NCBI RefSeq assembly: GCF_022267515.1
Contig: NZ_JAKFGB010000014.1
Span: 1-64,000, forward strand
DNA: 64,000 nucleotides
Origin: Rubinisphaera margarita
GTDB taxonomy: Bacteria; Planctomycetota; Planctomycetia; Planctomycetales; Planctomycetaceae
Direction of reading: 5' to 3'
Shown here: positions 17,761-27,966 of the stretch, piece by piece
Layout: every line of letters starts with the position of its first letter
How positions within the stretch are numbered: position 1 is the stretch's first letter
Notes under the pieces: model-generated
What the model saw: only the letters and a program-made list of their open reading frames with translations
What the model was told of the DNA's origin: nothing
Databases searched by the model: none
Made by a program: the position numbers and the translations under genes

Positions 17761-18732
17761 ATGCTCGTAGCGGATCTGCGCATTATCGCTGGCCGTCATG
17801 AAGGGAAAGTGATTTCCCTGACGACCAAGAAGTTCCTTGTCGGTCGCGGTGAAGACTGCCACATGCGGCCCAATAACGATCTGGTCAGTCGCCACCACTG
17901 CGTGTTCACATTGGACGAATACTCTGTTCGGCTTCGAGATCTCGGCAGCACCAACGGAACTTTCGTCAACGATGAGGCGATTCGCGGTCAGGTCGTTCTG
18001 AAGAGCGGAGACCGGGTTCGAATCGGCAAGCTCGAATTTGGCGTGACTGTTCGCGAAGCGGCAGCTGTCCCCGCTGGCGACGTTCCCGCAGAACCGCCGG
18101 AACCGACCGATCTGGCTGGAGAAACCATTCCGGAAGCCGTCGAATCCGACACGGGCGAGATTGCCGGAATGGAGACGATGGATGAGATTCCGGTCCACCC
18201 TCAGGACACGCAGATGATCGCCGAAGGCGACACCTCGTTCTATCCGCAGCAGGGCCACAACCAGGGATATCCCGGGCAGCCGCTCCAGTATGCTCCGGGG
18301 ACATTTCCTCCGGGTTATGGTGGCTACCCGCAGATGCCCGGTTACCCGCCGCAGATGCCGATGGGCCAGTACCCGTATCCGCAAATGCCGGGTTACCCTC
18401 AGATGCCAGGTTATCCGCCGCAGATGCCCGGCTACCCGATGATGCCGCCGGGGTATCCCCAGCAGCAGGGCGGTTTCCAGTATCCACACAACTATCCTGG
18501 ATACGAAGGCGTTCAGGAAGAGCAGGAACCGGAAGACGAAGCCTCGGAGAACGAACGTAATCAGGCGGACGAGATCCCGATGAAGCTTCCCGATCCTTCG
18601 GAGACTGGTGCTCGCGAAGAGCCTAAGAAGGAAGAAGCCGCGGAGAACCAAGGGCAGTCGTTTGCTCAGGAGAATCCGTCGTCCAAAGCCAACGACATTA
18701 TCCAGCAGTATCTCCGCCGACGCCCGTCCTGA
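17761..18732 (+). CDS. FHA-domain protein with Pro/Gly/Tyr/Met-rich tail
   Basis: Protein of 323 aa. Residues 1-100 are an FHA domain with the phosphothreonine-binding set: Arg29 in GRGEDC, SRHH (43-46) and the LGSTNGTF turn (61-68). FHA domains bind phosphothreonine peptides and so link this protein to Ser/Thr kinase signalling. After a Pro/Glu linker, residues ~165-255 are tandem PGYPQMPGYPPQMP-type repeats, then an acidic tail. No signal peptide or membrane segment is seen. A GGAG lies upstream of the ATG, and a strong terminator follows. Confidence 0.88.
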   Translation: MLVADLRIIAGRHEGKVISLTTKKFLVGRGEDCHMRPNNDLVSRHHCVFTLDEYSVRLRDLGSTNGTFVNDEAIRGQVVLKSGDRVRIGKLEFGVTVREAAAVPAGDVPAEPPEPTDLAGETIPEAVESDTGEIAGMETMDEIPVHPQDTQMIAEGDTSFYPQQGHNQGYPGQPLQYAPGTFPPGYGGYPQMPGYPPQMPMGQYPYPQMPGYPQMPGYPPQMPGYPMMPPGYPQQQGGFQYPHNYPGYEGVQEEQEPEDEASENERNQADEIPMKLPDPSETGAREEPKKEEAAENQGQSFAQENPSSKANDIIQQYLRRRPS

Positions 18733-18819
18733 TTGGGACCAGATTGCAGGGACGCTGTCCGCACGATTTTTCCGGATTTCCCTGCCAATGCACAGGTGAT
18801 CTCGGTTAAGCTGATGCAG

Positions 18820-18855
18820 CCTGCCGGTTTGAAAACTCTCAACCGGCAGGTTTTC
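18820..18855 (+). terminator. Terminator of the FHA gene
   Basis: CCTGCCGGTT (18820-18829) pairs perfectly with AACCGGCAGG (18841-18850), followed by TTTT. Confidence 0.85.
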
Positions 18856-18922
18856 CGCGTCCCGTTCCGAGGTTCGCGGTGTTTGCTCAGTGAACAACGA
18901 TTTCCAACGAGGAGTTGCGGCC

Positions 18923-19126
18923 GTGGCTGAAGTGAATCCTGATGTCCAGCGTCGGTACAGAGAATTCGTCGATCTGCTGCCTCTGACAATCGCCCTGGCC
19001 GGGCTGCCGCATAGCGACAGTGGACGTTATTACGGCGAAGAACAGATCGAAAGCCGGCTCTATACAATTCGCCACGCCTACAAGGCTGCTCGAGCGATTG
19101 CGCGGGAAGCTGTGCAGAAATCGTAA
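18923..19126 (+). CDS. Small hypothetical protein upstream of the sigma factor
   Basis: Protein of 67 aa from the GTG at 18923, chosen because GAGGAG stands at 18909-18914; another GTG at 18890 is possible. The sequence is soluble and helical (NPDVQRRYREFVDLLPLTIALAG, then a helix ending in AREAVQK). It has no recognised domain. It precedes the ECF sigma factor gene by 80 bp, but the relation is unclear. Confidence 0.55.
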   Translation: MAEVNPDVQRRYREFVDLLPLTIALAGLPHSDSGRYYGEEQIESRLYTIRHAYKAARAIAREAVQKS

Positions 19127-19206
19127 ACCGGTTTCGTGTTGCTCTCGTTCAGACATTTCGCCCGAATCGATGAAACCCTGTCCGCTCATCGCAGGTAAGC
19201 TGTGTG

Positions 19207-19767
19207 ATGTCCGATCCGAACTCGCTGACGACTGAACTTCGTCTCGTTCGCGGTTGCATGACCGACGACGCAGAGAGCCTGCAGTCGTTCGTGCAGCGGT
19301 TTCGCGACTCGGTGTATCGACTGAGTTTCAAGATCCTCAGGCATCACGAAGACGCCGAAGACGTCGTTCAGGAAACCTTTGTGCGAGCTTTTCGCAGCCT
19401 GCATCACTGGGATCAGACACGTCCGCTGCGTCCCTGGATTCTGACGATCGCCGCCAATCGCTGTCGGACCGCCCTGGCCCGTCGCAGTCGGTCTGCCGTG
19501 GTGACTTCGCAGGACCTGGCGGGATCCGCTCCCGAAAAGGTCTCCGAAGCGACGCGACAGCAGACGGCGGAACTTGCCGAGGAAGTGCAATTGCAGCTCG
19601 GTCAGCTGAAACCTCATTTGCGTGAATGTTTTCTGCTTTTCTATCAGGAACAGCTCTCTTGTGCCGAGATTGCGGAACGTCTCAACCGGCCCGAGGGAAC
19701 AATTAAAACGTGGCTGCATCGAGGCCGTCAGCAACTGGCTGCTGGTCTTCAACGCCGCGGACATTGA
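19207..19767 (+). CDS. ECF-type RNA polymerase sigma factor (sigma-70 family)
   Basis: Protein of 186 aa. Region 2 is clear (VYRLSFKILRHHEDAEDVVQETFVRAF, with LRPWILTIAANRCRTALARR) and region 4 follows (LKPHLRECFLLFYQEQLSCAEIAERLNRPEGTIKTWLHRGRQQL), a standard two-domain ECF layout. It directs RNA polymerase to its own promoter set. The ATG at 19207 follows an AGGT. The next gene, 51 bp on, encodes a single-TM protein that is probably its anti-sigma factor. Confidence 0.92.
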   Translation: MSDPNSLTTELRLVRGCMTDDAESLQSFVQRFRDSVYRLSFKILRHHEDAEDVVQETFVRAFRSLHHWDQTRPLRPWILTIAANRCRTALARRSRSAVVTSQDLAGSAPEKVSEATRQQTAELAEEVQLQLGQLKPHLRECFLLFYQEQLSCAEIAERLNRPEGTIKTWLHRGRQQLAAGLQRRGH

Positions 19768-19818
19768 TCATCACCGTCCCGAAACTTCTCTCCGACATCG
19801 ACACTGAAGGTATCTCCC

Positions 19819-20457
19819 GTGACTCCGCAACAGTTTCGCCAACAGCTCGAAGCCGCGATTGAGAATCGTGATCAGGATGCGATCCGGGCTCTGGAACTGC
19901 ATGCGGCCAGCTGCGATGAGAACGCTCGGCTCTGGGAAGAGTTTCAGCTGATTGAACGGGCGATCGGTGCCTGGCAGACAGCCAGACCGGTCGTGCCGAG
20001 CAGGCCTCTGTCCCGGTTCCCGCAACTGCGGCGAGCTGTCACCTTTGCGGCCGCTTCGACGCTGGCGGTCGGTGTTCTGGTCTATTCGCAGTTTCCGGCG
20101 CGGCAGACTGGCGTGCCGATTTCGTCGGCGGCTGCCGTTTCCAACGAACTGCAGACTCCGGCTCCTCAGCCGATAGCCGAACTGGTGGATGAAAATGACG
20201 CCGCTTTCGAGACATCCGGGAAGCCGTCCATGGGAGCGTTACTGCCGGTGACCGTCGTGACGCACGTGCGCGATCAGTTCACGCAGGAGTTTCAGAACGC
20301 CTGGGGAGTCATTTCCCGTGTGCCTGACGACGCCAGCGCGGTCTACGAGCGGATCGAAGAGATCGTACCGGCCAAACCCGAAACGGCTCCCGCTGAAGAG
20401 AGCCCCGGCGAACCAACGGAACTCTTCCCGGTCCGCCTGTTCCGTCTGCTCTCTTAA
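19819..20457 (+). CDS. Probable membrane anti-sigma factor
   Basis: Protein of 212 aa starting at GTG, with GAAGG upstream. An N-terminal soluble region contains ELHAASCDENARLWEEFQ, which has the His-x3-Cys element of zinc-type anti-sigma domains, though not the full HxxxCxxC. One membrane segment follows (AVTFAAASTLAVGVLVYS, about residues 73-90), then a Pro-rich outer part. Position immediately after the ECF gene supports the anti-sigma role. The missing second Cys means zinc binding is uncertain. Confidence 0.65.
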   Translation: MTPQQFRQQLEAAIENRDQDAIRALELHAASCDENARLWEEFQLIERAIGAWQTARPVVPSRPLSRFPQLRRAVTFAAASTLAVGVLVYSQFPARQTGVPISSAAAVSNELQTPAPQPIAELVDENDAAFETSGKPSMGALLPVTVVTHVRDQFTQEFQNAWGVISRVPDDASAVYERIEEIVPAKPETAPAEESPGEPTELFPVRLFRLLS

Positions 20458-20662
20458 GAGCAATTTCATGCTTCTCCGGCAGTCGCATGGCCGCCATTCC
20501 CCGGCCCTGCTGAGTGTGCGCCGGCAAACGCCTGCAGTCGAATTTTGAATTCGCTTTCATGCGGACCATGCGATCGCAGACCCGCGCGAATGTTCGCCTG
20601 AAACCGTACTGCGATTTCCCTCCGGTCAATGGAAGCCAGGTTGCAGGTCCGACTCGGCTTCG

Positions 20663-22732
20663 TCAGGTTGTTGTGTTCAACTGCTGATGAATCGTCTCTT
20701 TGCCGACCCACGGGGCGTCGCAGCTCGTTCCCTGACACCGGTAGACGGTCAGCTGTCCGTCCACCGCGATTTTGTCGGCGACGAGATCCTTAAGATGGGG
20801 CCAGTTGGCCATCGACTCGGTTAGGGGGAGAACGGTAGCCAGCGGGGCGAATCGATTTCGCAGTTCCCGAGCGATCGTCTCGACTTCAGAGGCATCAGCC
20901 CCGGCACAGACCAGAGTTTCCACGGGACCCAGATAGCGATCGAGAGCGAGCAGTGTCTGTCCCATCCCGGCGGGCTGGTGCAGCATCGCCCCCGATACGG
21001 TATCGAGTGCTTTGACGGCGACGGAGGTCAAACGATCGATGCCGGTCAGCTGCCCCAGTTTCAGCAAGGCATAAATGGCAAGATTCGATCCCGACGGGAT
21101 CGCGTTGTCGAACTGATCGCGGATGCGAACGATCAACTTTTCATGATCCCGGGGTGTGTAAAGGAAGGTTTCGGCCGAATCGTCGTAGAACTGCTCGATC
21201 ATCCGCTCGCTGAGCTGGACGGCTGCATTCAGGAAAGCTTCGTTGTGAACGGCCAGGGCGGCGTCGGTCAGACCTTCGATGAAGCAGGCGTAATCGTCCA
21301 GGAAGCCGGGGATCTTGCGTTGTCCGTCTTTCATGGTGTGCCAGAGCAGACCATTCTCGGCTCGCATTTCCCGCAGCAGGAACTCGCCCGCTTTCTCTGT
21401 GGCTTCTCGATAACGGGGTTCGCCGGTCATCCCCGCCGCCTGGGCGAAGGCCGAGAGCATCATTCCGTTCCAGGCCAGGACATGCTTGTCGTCCCGCGCG
21501 GGATGCACTCGTTCTTCGCGCGCATCGAGCAGTGTGTCGCGACACTGGCGGAGTCTTTCCTCGAACGCAACTTCATCGAGTCCCGATTCCTGCCGCGCGG
21601 CGTCGAACTGGTCCGTCCGATTGAGAATGGTGTGCCCTTCCCAGTTGCCGCCTTCGGCCACGTCGTAGCAGCGACAGAACATCTCGGCATCGTCGCCGAG
21701 CAGTGCTTCGATCTCCGATTTCTTCCAGATGTAGAACTTCCCTTCGACACCTTCACTGTCAGCATCCTGCGTGGCGTAGAACCCGCCTTCGGGCGATGTC
21801 ATCTCCCGGAGGACGTAGTCGAGCGTTTCCGTTGCGACGGTCAGATAGTGTTTCTCTCCTGTCGCTGCGTGGGCATCGAGATACAACGGCACGAGCTGAG
21901 CATTGTCGTAGAGCATCTTCTCGAAGTGTGGAGCCAGCCAGATCTGGTCGGTCGAGTAACGGGCGAATCCGCCGCCGAGATGATCGTAGATCCCACCGCC
22001 CCACATCTTGTCGAGAGTCAGCCGTACGAACTCCAGCGCCTTCTCGTTGTCGAAGCGTTTCCAGCATCGCATCAACATTTTGAGGTCGACCGGATGGGGG
22101 AACTTCGGAGCCGTGCCGAATCCGCCGTGAGTCCAGTCGGCGGCCTTCAGAACTTCATCGGCGGCATGGCTCAACAGGTCCTCCTTGAGCATGCTCTTGA
22201 CCTGCTGCTGGAGCTGAATCTCCTCAATGGCCGAGACCATCTCCTTCCCTTTGGACACGCACTCGTCTTTATGCTGCTGCCAGTATTCGTTGATCTTGGC
22301 GAGAATATCGGCAAACCCGATCATGCCCTGCTGCGCGACGGGCGGCCAATAGGTTCCTCCATAGAACGGGGCACCCTCCGGCGTCATGAAAACGGACATC
22401 GGCCAGCCGCCGCGGCCGGTCACCAGTTGCACGGCTGTCATGTAAATCTGGTCAACATCGGGACGCTCTTCGCGGTCGACCTTCACATTGATGAACCAGC
22501 GGTTCATCAATTCGGCGATCTGCGGGTGTTCGAAACTCTCCCGTTCCATCACATGACACCAGTGACAGGCGCTGTACCCGACGGAGAGAAAGACAGGTTT
22601 GCTCTGCTCGCGGGCAGCCTCGAAGGCTTCTTCGCCCCAGGGATACCAGTCAACCGGATTGTACGCGTGCTGCAACAGATAGGGGCTGGTTTCGTCAATC
22701 AGCCGATTCGGCTCGCCTTGCGTGTCTGACAT
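20663..22732 (-). CDS. Thioredoxin domain-containing protein, DUF255/YyaL (SPATA20) family
   Basis: Protein of 689 aa, the usual length for the family. The N-terminal thioredoxin-like domain begins with the family hallmark NRLIDETSPYLLQHAYNPVDWYPWG and carries a CHWC pair at 56-59. The remainder resembles an alpha/alpha-barrel of the glucosaminidase/epimerase type (GGIYDHLGGGFARYSTD, HPARDDKHVLAWNGMMLSAFA). The biochemical function of the family is not settled. It ends convergently with the anti-sigma gene; the 205-bp gap between them shows no gene. Confidence 0.9.
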   Translation of the reverse strand: MSDTQGEPNRLIDETSPYLLQHAYNPVDWYPWGEEAFEAAREQSKPVFLSVGYSACHWCHVMERESFEHPQIAELMNRWFINVKVDREERPDVDQIYMTAVQLVTGRGGWPMSVFMTPEGAPFYGGTYWPPVAQQGMIGFADILAKINEYWQQHKDECVSKGKEMVSAIEEIQLQQQVKSMLKEDLLSHAADEVLKAADWTHGGFGTAPKFPHPVDLKMLMRCWKRFDNEKALEFVRLTLDKMWGGGIYDHLGGGFARYSTDQIWLAPHFEKMLYDNAQLVPLYLDAHAATGEKHYLTVATETLDYVLREMTSPEGGFYATQDADSEGVEGKFYIWKKSEIEALLGDDAEMFCRCYDVAEGGNWEGHTILNRTDQFDAARQESGLDEVAFEERLRQCRDTLLDAREERVHPARDDKHVLAWNGMMLSAFAQAAGMTGEPRYREATEKAGEFLLREMRAENGLLWHTMKDGQRKIPGFLDDYACFIEGLTDAALAVHNEAFLNAAVQLSERMIEQFYDDSAETFLYTPRDHEKLIVRIRDQFDNAIPSGSNLAIYALLKLGQLTGIDRLTSVAVKALDTVSGAMLHQPAGMGQTLLALDRYLGPVETLVCAGADASEVETIARELRNRFAPLATVLPLTESMANWPHLKDLVADKIAVDGQLTVYRCQGTSCDAPWVGKETIHQQLNTTT

Positions 22733-22996
22733 CGTTACTGCTTTCGTTGCGGTTCAGGTGATCGAGCCTCCATTGTAGCTGATATGTCCTGGAAACAACC
22801 CGGGGCAAGTCTCACCGCGACCCGGGGAGAAACCTCTCCGCTGAACCCGCTCAATGCCGCGCGTGTCAGATCAAAGCACACCGGTCGGGCGGCAACGCCT
22901 TCTTGACACCATCCCGTCAATCATGCTACGTTTCCCGACGGCTGAGTCGAACATGCTGGCGGGATCTCCGATTCCTCAAAGCAATGTTCAGCACCT

Positions 22997-23082
<86 letters not shown>

Positions 23083-23106
23083 TTTCTTTCTGAATCTGCC
23101 GGCCAG

Positions 23107-23137
23107 AACCCCTGTTGATCAGGGGTTTCTTCTTTTT
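23107..23137 (+). terminator. Terminator after tRNA-Ser
   Basis: AACCCCTG (23107-23114) pairs with CAGGGGTT (23120-23127), followed by a T-rich tract. The following 23138-23391 shows no gene. Confidence 0.8.
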
Positions 23138-23391
23138 CGGATGTCCCTCAGATCACACGGGCGCGCGTCTCTGATCAGCCGCCTCAGGGGCATCCCGGTC
23201 TGCCGCTGGGGGCGCTAGGACTCGCCGTCATCTTCATACGGCACGTCTTCGAACTCTGCGATGACGTCCTGTAGAGTTGCTCTTGTTCCCTCGCTCTTCC
23301 CGGGACCACTTCCTGAGGCAGACCGAAAACACGGCTCCGCTTAAACGAGCGAAAGCACAAGGGACGGCTGCCCGGTAAGTCTTAGGACTCA

Positions 23392-23434
23392 ATAAGAAAA
23401 AACCGGAGCCCGGCTGCATTGCCGAACTCCGGTT
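23392..23434 (-). terminator. Terminator of the nrd operon
   Basis: On the minus strand AAACCGGAG pairs with CTCCGGTTT around an inner small stem, followed by TTTTCTTATT. It lies about 25 bp past the nrdB stop. Confidence 0.85.
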
Positions 23435-23459
23435 TGGAATTCAATCTCATCCGAGACGA

Positions 23460-24524
<1,065 letters not shown>

Positions 24525-24542
24525 GGTTTCATTCCTTTGGAA

Positions 24543-24575
24543 TTAGGGCGCTAGGCGCTGGGCTTTAGGCGTTAG
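24543..24575 (+). repeat. Heptanucleotide repeat, locus 2 (inverted)
   Basis: Units CGCTAGG, CGCTGGG, CTTTAGG, CGTTAGG in tandem lie upstream of nrdB. The orientation is opposite to the array at 24659-24696, so the two arrays could pair across an 80-nt spacer. Confidence 0.6.
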
Positions 24576-24658
24576 GGATTTTGGGAACGCTGATGATGAA
24601 TTCAAGATCGAGTACGGGAAAAGTCCTAAGGCGTCGCTGCAAAAATCGGCGATCAACG

Positions 24659-24696
24659 GCGTCCTGACGCCTGGCGCCAAATGCCTAACGCCTGTT
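24659..24696 (-). repeat. Heptanucleotide repeat, locus 3
   Basis: Imperfect 7-bp units built on CCTGACG/CCTAACG overlap the last codons and stop of the four-helix-bundle gene. Confidence 0.6.
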
Positions 24697-25047
24697 CTTC
24701 AATGCTTTGGACAAACCGGTCAGCATGCGGCCCACTTCCTGGGCGGTTTGCCAGATCGGCTTGGCTTGTTCTCGGGTCAAATAGTTTAACCGGTCGGCAA
24801 TCTCGAGCTGCGTTTCGAGTTCTGCCAATGAGCCGCGAGCAATGTTGATGTGGCGGCCATAATCTCCGCCGCCACATCCGTAGCCCTCAGCGATATTACT
24901 TGGAATCGAAACGGCCGCTCGTTGAATCTGGCTCGTCAGGCCGAAGCGTTCGGTATCTGGAAACAATGCGGCGAATCGATAAACATCTTCAACTAATGCC
25001 ATCGCTTTCACCCACACCTGAAGGTCCCGATAACCACTCTCACTCAT
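24685..25047 (-). CDS. Four-helix bundle protein (23S rRNA intervening-sequence / Avd-like family)
   Basis: Protein of 120 aa. The ATG at 25047 is chosen because GGAGG stands five bases upstream. The family signature is unmistakable: YRDLQVWVKAMALVEDVYR, FPDTERFGLTSQIQRAAVSIPSNIAEG, then a helix with ARGSLAELETQLEIADRL. Members are found in 23S rRNA intervening sequences of spirochaetes and, as Avd, in diversity-generating retroelements, where they bind nucleic acid and reverse transcriptase. No reverse transcriptase or template repeat is seen here. The gene splits nrdA from nrdB and has heptamer repeats at both ends, so it looks like an inserted unit. Its last codons (Asn-Arg-Arg-stop) lie within the repeat. 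Confidence 0.88.
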   Translation of the reverse strand: MSESGYRDLQVWVKAMALVEDVYRFAALFPDTERFGLTSQIQRAAVSIPSNIAEGYGCGGGDYGRHINIARGSLAELETQLEIADRLNYLTREQAKPIWQTAQEVGRMLTGLSKALKNRR

Positions 25048-25070
25048 CGGAACCTCCAGCGTCTTCTTCA

Positions 25071-25107
25071 TCCCTAATGCCAAACGCCTGACGCCTAACG
25101 CCTGTTA
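25071..25107 (-). repeat. Heptanucleotide repeat, locus 4
   Basis: Units CCCTAAT GCCAAAC GCCTGAC GCCTAAC GCCTGTT lie between the nrdA stop and the four-helix-bundle gene. The nrdA stop codon sits at the repeat edge. Confidence 0.65.
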
Positions 25108-27966
25108 CTGACACGCTTCGCAGTCCGGGTTGTCCGGGTCACACGTCTGGCCGACCATTGTGGCCGGGATTTCGACCGGGGTTTCGGTGGCTGCGTGGCC
25201 GCGGTCGAGGCGGATGTCGCCGGAGGCTGACTTGTTTTTCATCCACCGGGGTTGAATGCCGAACTTGTTAACGTCGACGGTCGACTTTTCGACCTGCGTC
25301 GCGGCGAGCGAACGCAGGTAGTAAGTCGTCTTGAGACCCTTCTTCCAGGCGTCGATGTACATGTCGTTGAGCTTCTTGCCGCTCGGGGCCTGCATATACA
25401 GGTTGAGCGACTGACCCATGTCGATCCACTTCTGGCGACGAGCCGCACATTCGATGAGCCAGTACGGCTCCACTTCGAAGGCGGTCTGATAGCGAACCTT
25501 GACATCAGCCGGAATTCGATCGATTTCAGCCAGGGCTCCGTCGTAGTACTTCAGAGCGTCGAGCATGTCGTCGTCCCACAGGTGGCGACTCTTCAGTTCC
25601 TTGACCAGCACCGTGTTGACCTGCGTGAATTCGCCCGACAGGTTACTCTTCACATACAGATGCTTGTAGGACGGCTCGATCGACTGCGAGACGCCGATGA
25701 TCGTCGAAATCGTGGCAGTCGGAGCGATGGCCATGCAGTTGCTGTTTCGCATGCCGTACTTCGCAACCGATTCCCGAACCGGCGTCCAGTCCAGCGACGC
25801 ACTGCGGTCGACATCGAGGGCTTCTCCACGTTCCTGTTCAAGCACGTCGAGTGTATCGATCGGCAGGAGGCCGCGGTCCCATTTTGAACCGTCGTAGCTG
25901 GAGTACTTGCCGCGTTCTTTGGCCAGCTCGGAAGAGGCCAGAATCGCGTAGTACGAAATCGCTTCCATGCTGCGGTCGGCGAACTCGACGGCTTCGTCGC
26001 TGCTGTAGCTGAGCCCCATAGCGAGCAGAGCATCCTGGAAGCCCATCAGTCCGAGGCCGACCGGACGGTGACGCTGGTTGGAGCGTTTCGCTTCCGGTGT
26101 CGGGTAGTAGTTGATGTCGATCACGTTATCGAGCATCCGCATCGCGGTCATGGTCGTTTCGCGGAGCATCTCAAGATCGAGCTGCCCATTGACGATGTGG
26201 TTCTTCAGGTTGATCGAACCCAGGTTACAAACCGCCGTTTCGTCCTTGGAGGTATTCAGCAGAATCTCGGTACAGAGGTTACTGCTGTGGACGACACCGC
26301 AATGGTCCTGAGGCGAACGCACGTTGGACGGATCTTTCCAGGTGATCCACGGGTGTCCGGTTTCGAACAGGCGGGTCAGCATCTTCCGCCAGAGCTCAAC
26401 CGCGCTCACCTTGCGGAACATCTCCATCTCGCCATCCGCGGCCAGCTTCTCGTAGTGGCGATACCGCTCTTCGAAGGCCGATCCCATGAGGTCGTGCAGA
26501 TCGGGAACGTCGTCCGGGCTGAACAGGGTCCATTCTTCGTTGGCCTGCACCCGCTTCATGAACAGGTCGGGAATCCAGTTGGCCGTGTGCATGTCGTGCG
26601 TACGACGGCGATCGTCTCCGGTGTTCTTCCGCAGATCGAGGAAGTCTTCAATGTCGAGGTGCCAGGTTTCAAGGTAAGCACAGACGGCTCCCTTTCGCTT
26701 GCCCCCCTGGTTGACGGCCACGGCGGTGTCGTTGACAACCTTGAGGAACGGGATCACACCCTGACTCTGGCCGTTGGTGCCGTGAATGTGAGCGTTGGTC
26801 GCACGGATGTTCGACCAGTCGTTGCCCAGTCCGCCGGCCCACTTGGAGAGTTTGGCGTTGTCGGAGATGACTTTGAAGATGTGTTCGAGATCATCGCTGA
26901 CCGTCGACAGGTAGCAGGAGCTGAGCTGCGGATGCAGCGTCGCGGAGTTGAACAGCGTCGGCGTGGCGGAAGTGAACCGCATTGACGAAAGCATGTTGTA
27001 GAACTCGATTGCCCGCTGTTCCTTGTCTTCGCCTTCGTTTACAGCCAGGCCCATCGCGACCCGCATCCAGAAGTATTGCGGCGTCTCGATCCGGCGGCCG
27101 TCGACATGGATCAGGTAGCGATCGTAAATCGTCTGCAGACCGAGGTACTGGAACAGCGTGTCGCGTTCCGGACGCAAGGCGTCGGCGATTTCGGTCAGGT
27201 TGAAATCACGCAGGCCCGGCGAAAGTCGCTCAGCCGTGATGCCGTCGATCACGTAGTGCTCGAACTGATTGCGGTAAACCTGCGGCAGCTTCTTCTGGCT
27301 CGGGGCACTGCCAAGAGCGTCGTGATAAATCACGTTGAGCATCAGCCGGGCGGCGACAATGTCGTAGTCCGGATCGCGTTCGATGCGAGACCGGGCGGCC
27401 AGAATCATTGCCCGATAGATTTCGCGGGTGGTAATGCCGTCGTAAATCGACTTGAGCACTTCTTCCTGGAGAGCCGAAACCGAGCAGGTGCTTTCCAGAC
27501 CGTCACAGGCGGCGGCCAGACGCTGATGAATGCGGTTGCTGTCGAACGGGATTTTGGTGCCGTCGTCGAAGGTGACGTGCATCTGTACCCGTTCAGTCAC
27601 GCCATCTTCAGCCAGACTGATTTCTCCGCGCAGAGCCCGCAGCTTTGCATGCTCAGCACGATAGACAATATAACGTCGGGCAACACGGTACTGGCCGTGC
27701 TTCATGAGACCCAGTTCGACGGCATCCTGGACTTCTTCGACGCCGACACCCTGGTCAGAGCTGGCCGACTGGGCAATCTGCTCAGCGACTTCCTGGCTGA
27801 TCTGCTTGACGATGCCCTGCATTTCGGAATCGAGCGGCTGCTTGTCCGCCAGATTCAGCTCGGCGCGGATCGCGTTCTCCATGGCTCGCTCGATGCGTCC
27901 CAGATCGAACGAAGACACACGACCATCACGTTTGCGGACAATCCAGTCTGTTTGCGGCCGAGTCAT
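25105..27966 (-). CDS. nrdA: Ribonucleoside-diphosphate reductase large subunit
   Basis: Protein of 953 aa, longer than the E. coli enzyme because of an extended N-terminus. Two ATP-cone-like regions can be seen: WIVRKRDGRVSSFDLGRIERAM at the start, and VTFDDGTKIPFDSNRIHQRLAAAC near residue 130. The catalytic region has the expected cysteines and neighbours: LSSCYLS, NLCTEI with Asn-Cys-Glu, and AVCNLGSINL. The extreme C-terminus carries a CDPDNPDCEAC tail for re-reduction by thioredoxin or glutaredoxin. It reduces ribonucleoside diphosphates together with NrdB. ATP cones sense ATP/dATP. Expression is probably controlled by the NrdR-like sites 440 bp upstream. Confidence 0.95.
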   Translation of the reverse strand: MTRPQTDWIVRKRDGRVSSFDLGRIERAMENAIRAELNLADKQPLDSEMQGIVKQISQEVAEQIAQSASSDQGVGVEEVQDAVELGLMKHGQYRVARRYIVYRAEHAKLRALRGEISLAEDGVTERVQMHVTFDDGTKIPFDSNRIHQRLAAACDGLESTCSVSALQEEVLKSIYDGITTREIYRAMILAARSRIERDPDYDIVAARLMLNVIYHDALGSAPSQKKLPQVYRNQFEHYVIDGITAERLSPGLRDFNLTEIADALRPERDTLFQYLGLQTIYDRYLIHVDGRRIETPQYFWMRVAMGLAVNEGEDKEQRAIEFYNMLSSMRFTSATPTLFNSATLHPQLSSCYLSTVSDDLEHIFKVISDNAKLSKWAGGLGNDWSNIRATNAHIHGTNGQSQGVIPFLKVVNDTAVAVNQGGKRKGAVCAYLETWHLDIEDFLDLRKNTGDDRRRTHDMHTANWIPDLFMKRVQANEEWTLFSPDDVPDLHDLMGSAFEERYRHYEKLAADGEMEMFRKVSAVELWRKMLTRLFETGHPWITWKDPSNVRSPQDHCGVVHSSNLCTEILLNTSKDETAVCNLGSINLKNHIVNGQLDLEMLRETTMTAMRMLDNVIDINYYPTPEAKRSNQRHRPVGLGLMGFQDALLAMGLSYSSDEAVEFADRSMEAISYYAILASSELAKERGKYSSYDGSKWDRGLLPIDTLDVLEQERGEALDVDRSASLDWTPVRESVAKYGMRNSNCMAIAPTATISTIIGVSQSIEPSYKHLYVKSNLSGEFTQVNTVLVKELKSRHLWDDDMLDALKYYDGALAEIDRIPADVKVRYQTAFEVEPYWLIECAARRQKWIDMGQSLNLYMQAPSGKKLNDMYIDAWKKGLKTTYYLRSLAATQVEKSTVDVNKFGIQPRWMKNKSASGDIRLDRGHAATETPVEIPATMVGQTCDPDNPDCEACQ

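Noticed and set aside
20978..22729. Plus-strand frame of 583 codons
   Set aside because: Antisense to the DUF255/YyaL gene, which is conserved end to end.
24685..25047. Diversity-generating retroelement suggested by the Avd-like protein
   Set aside because: No reverse transcriptase and no template/variable repeat pair is visible in the surrounding sequence; the nrd genes around it are ordinary.
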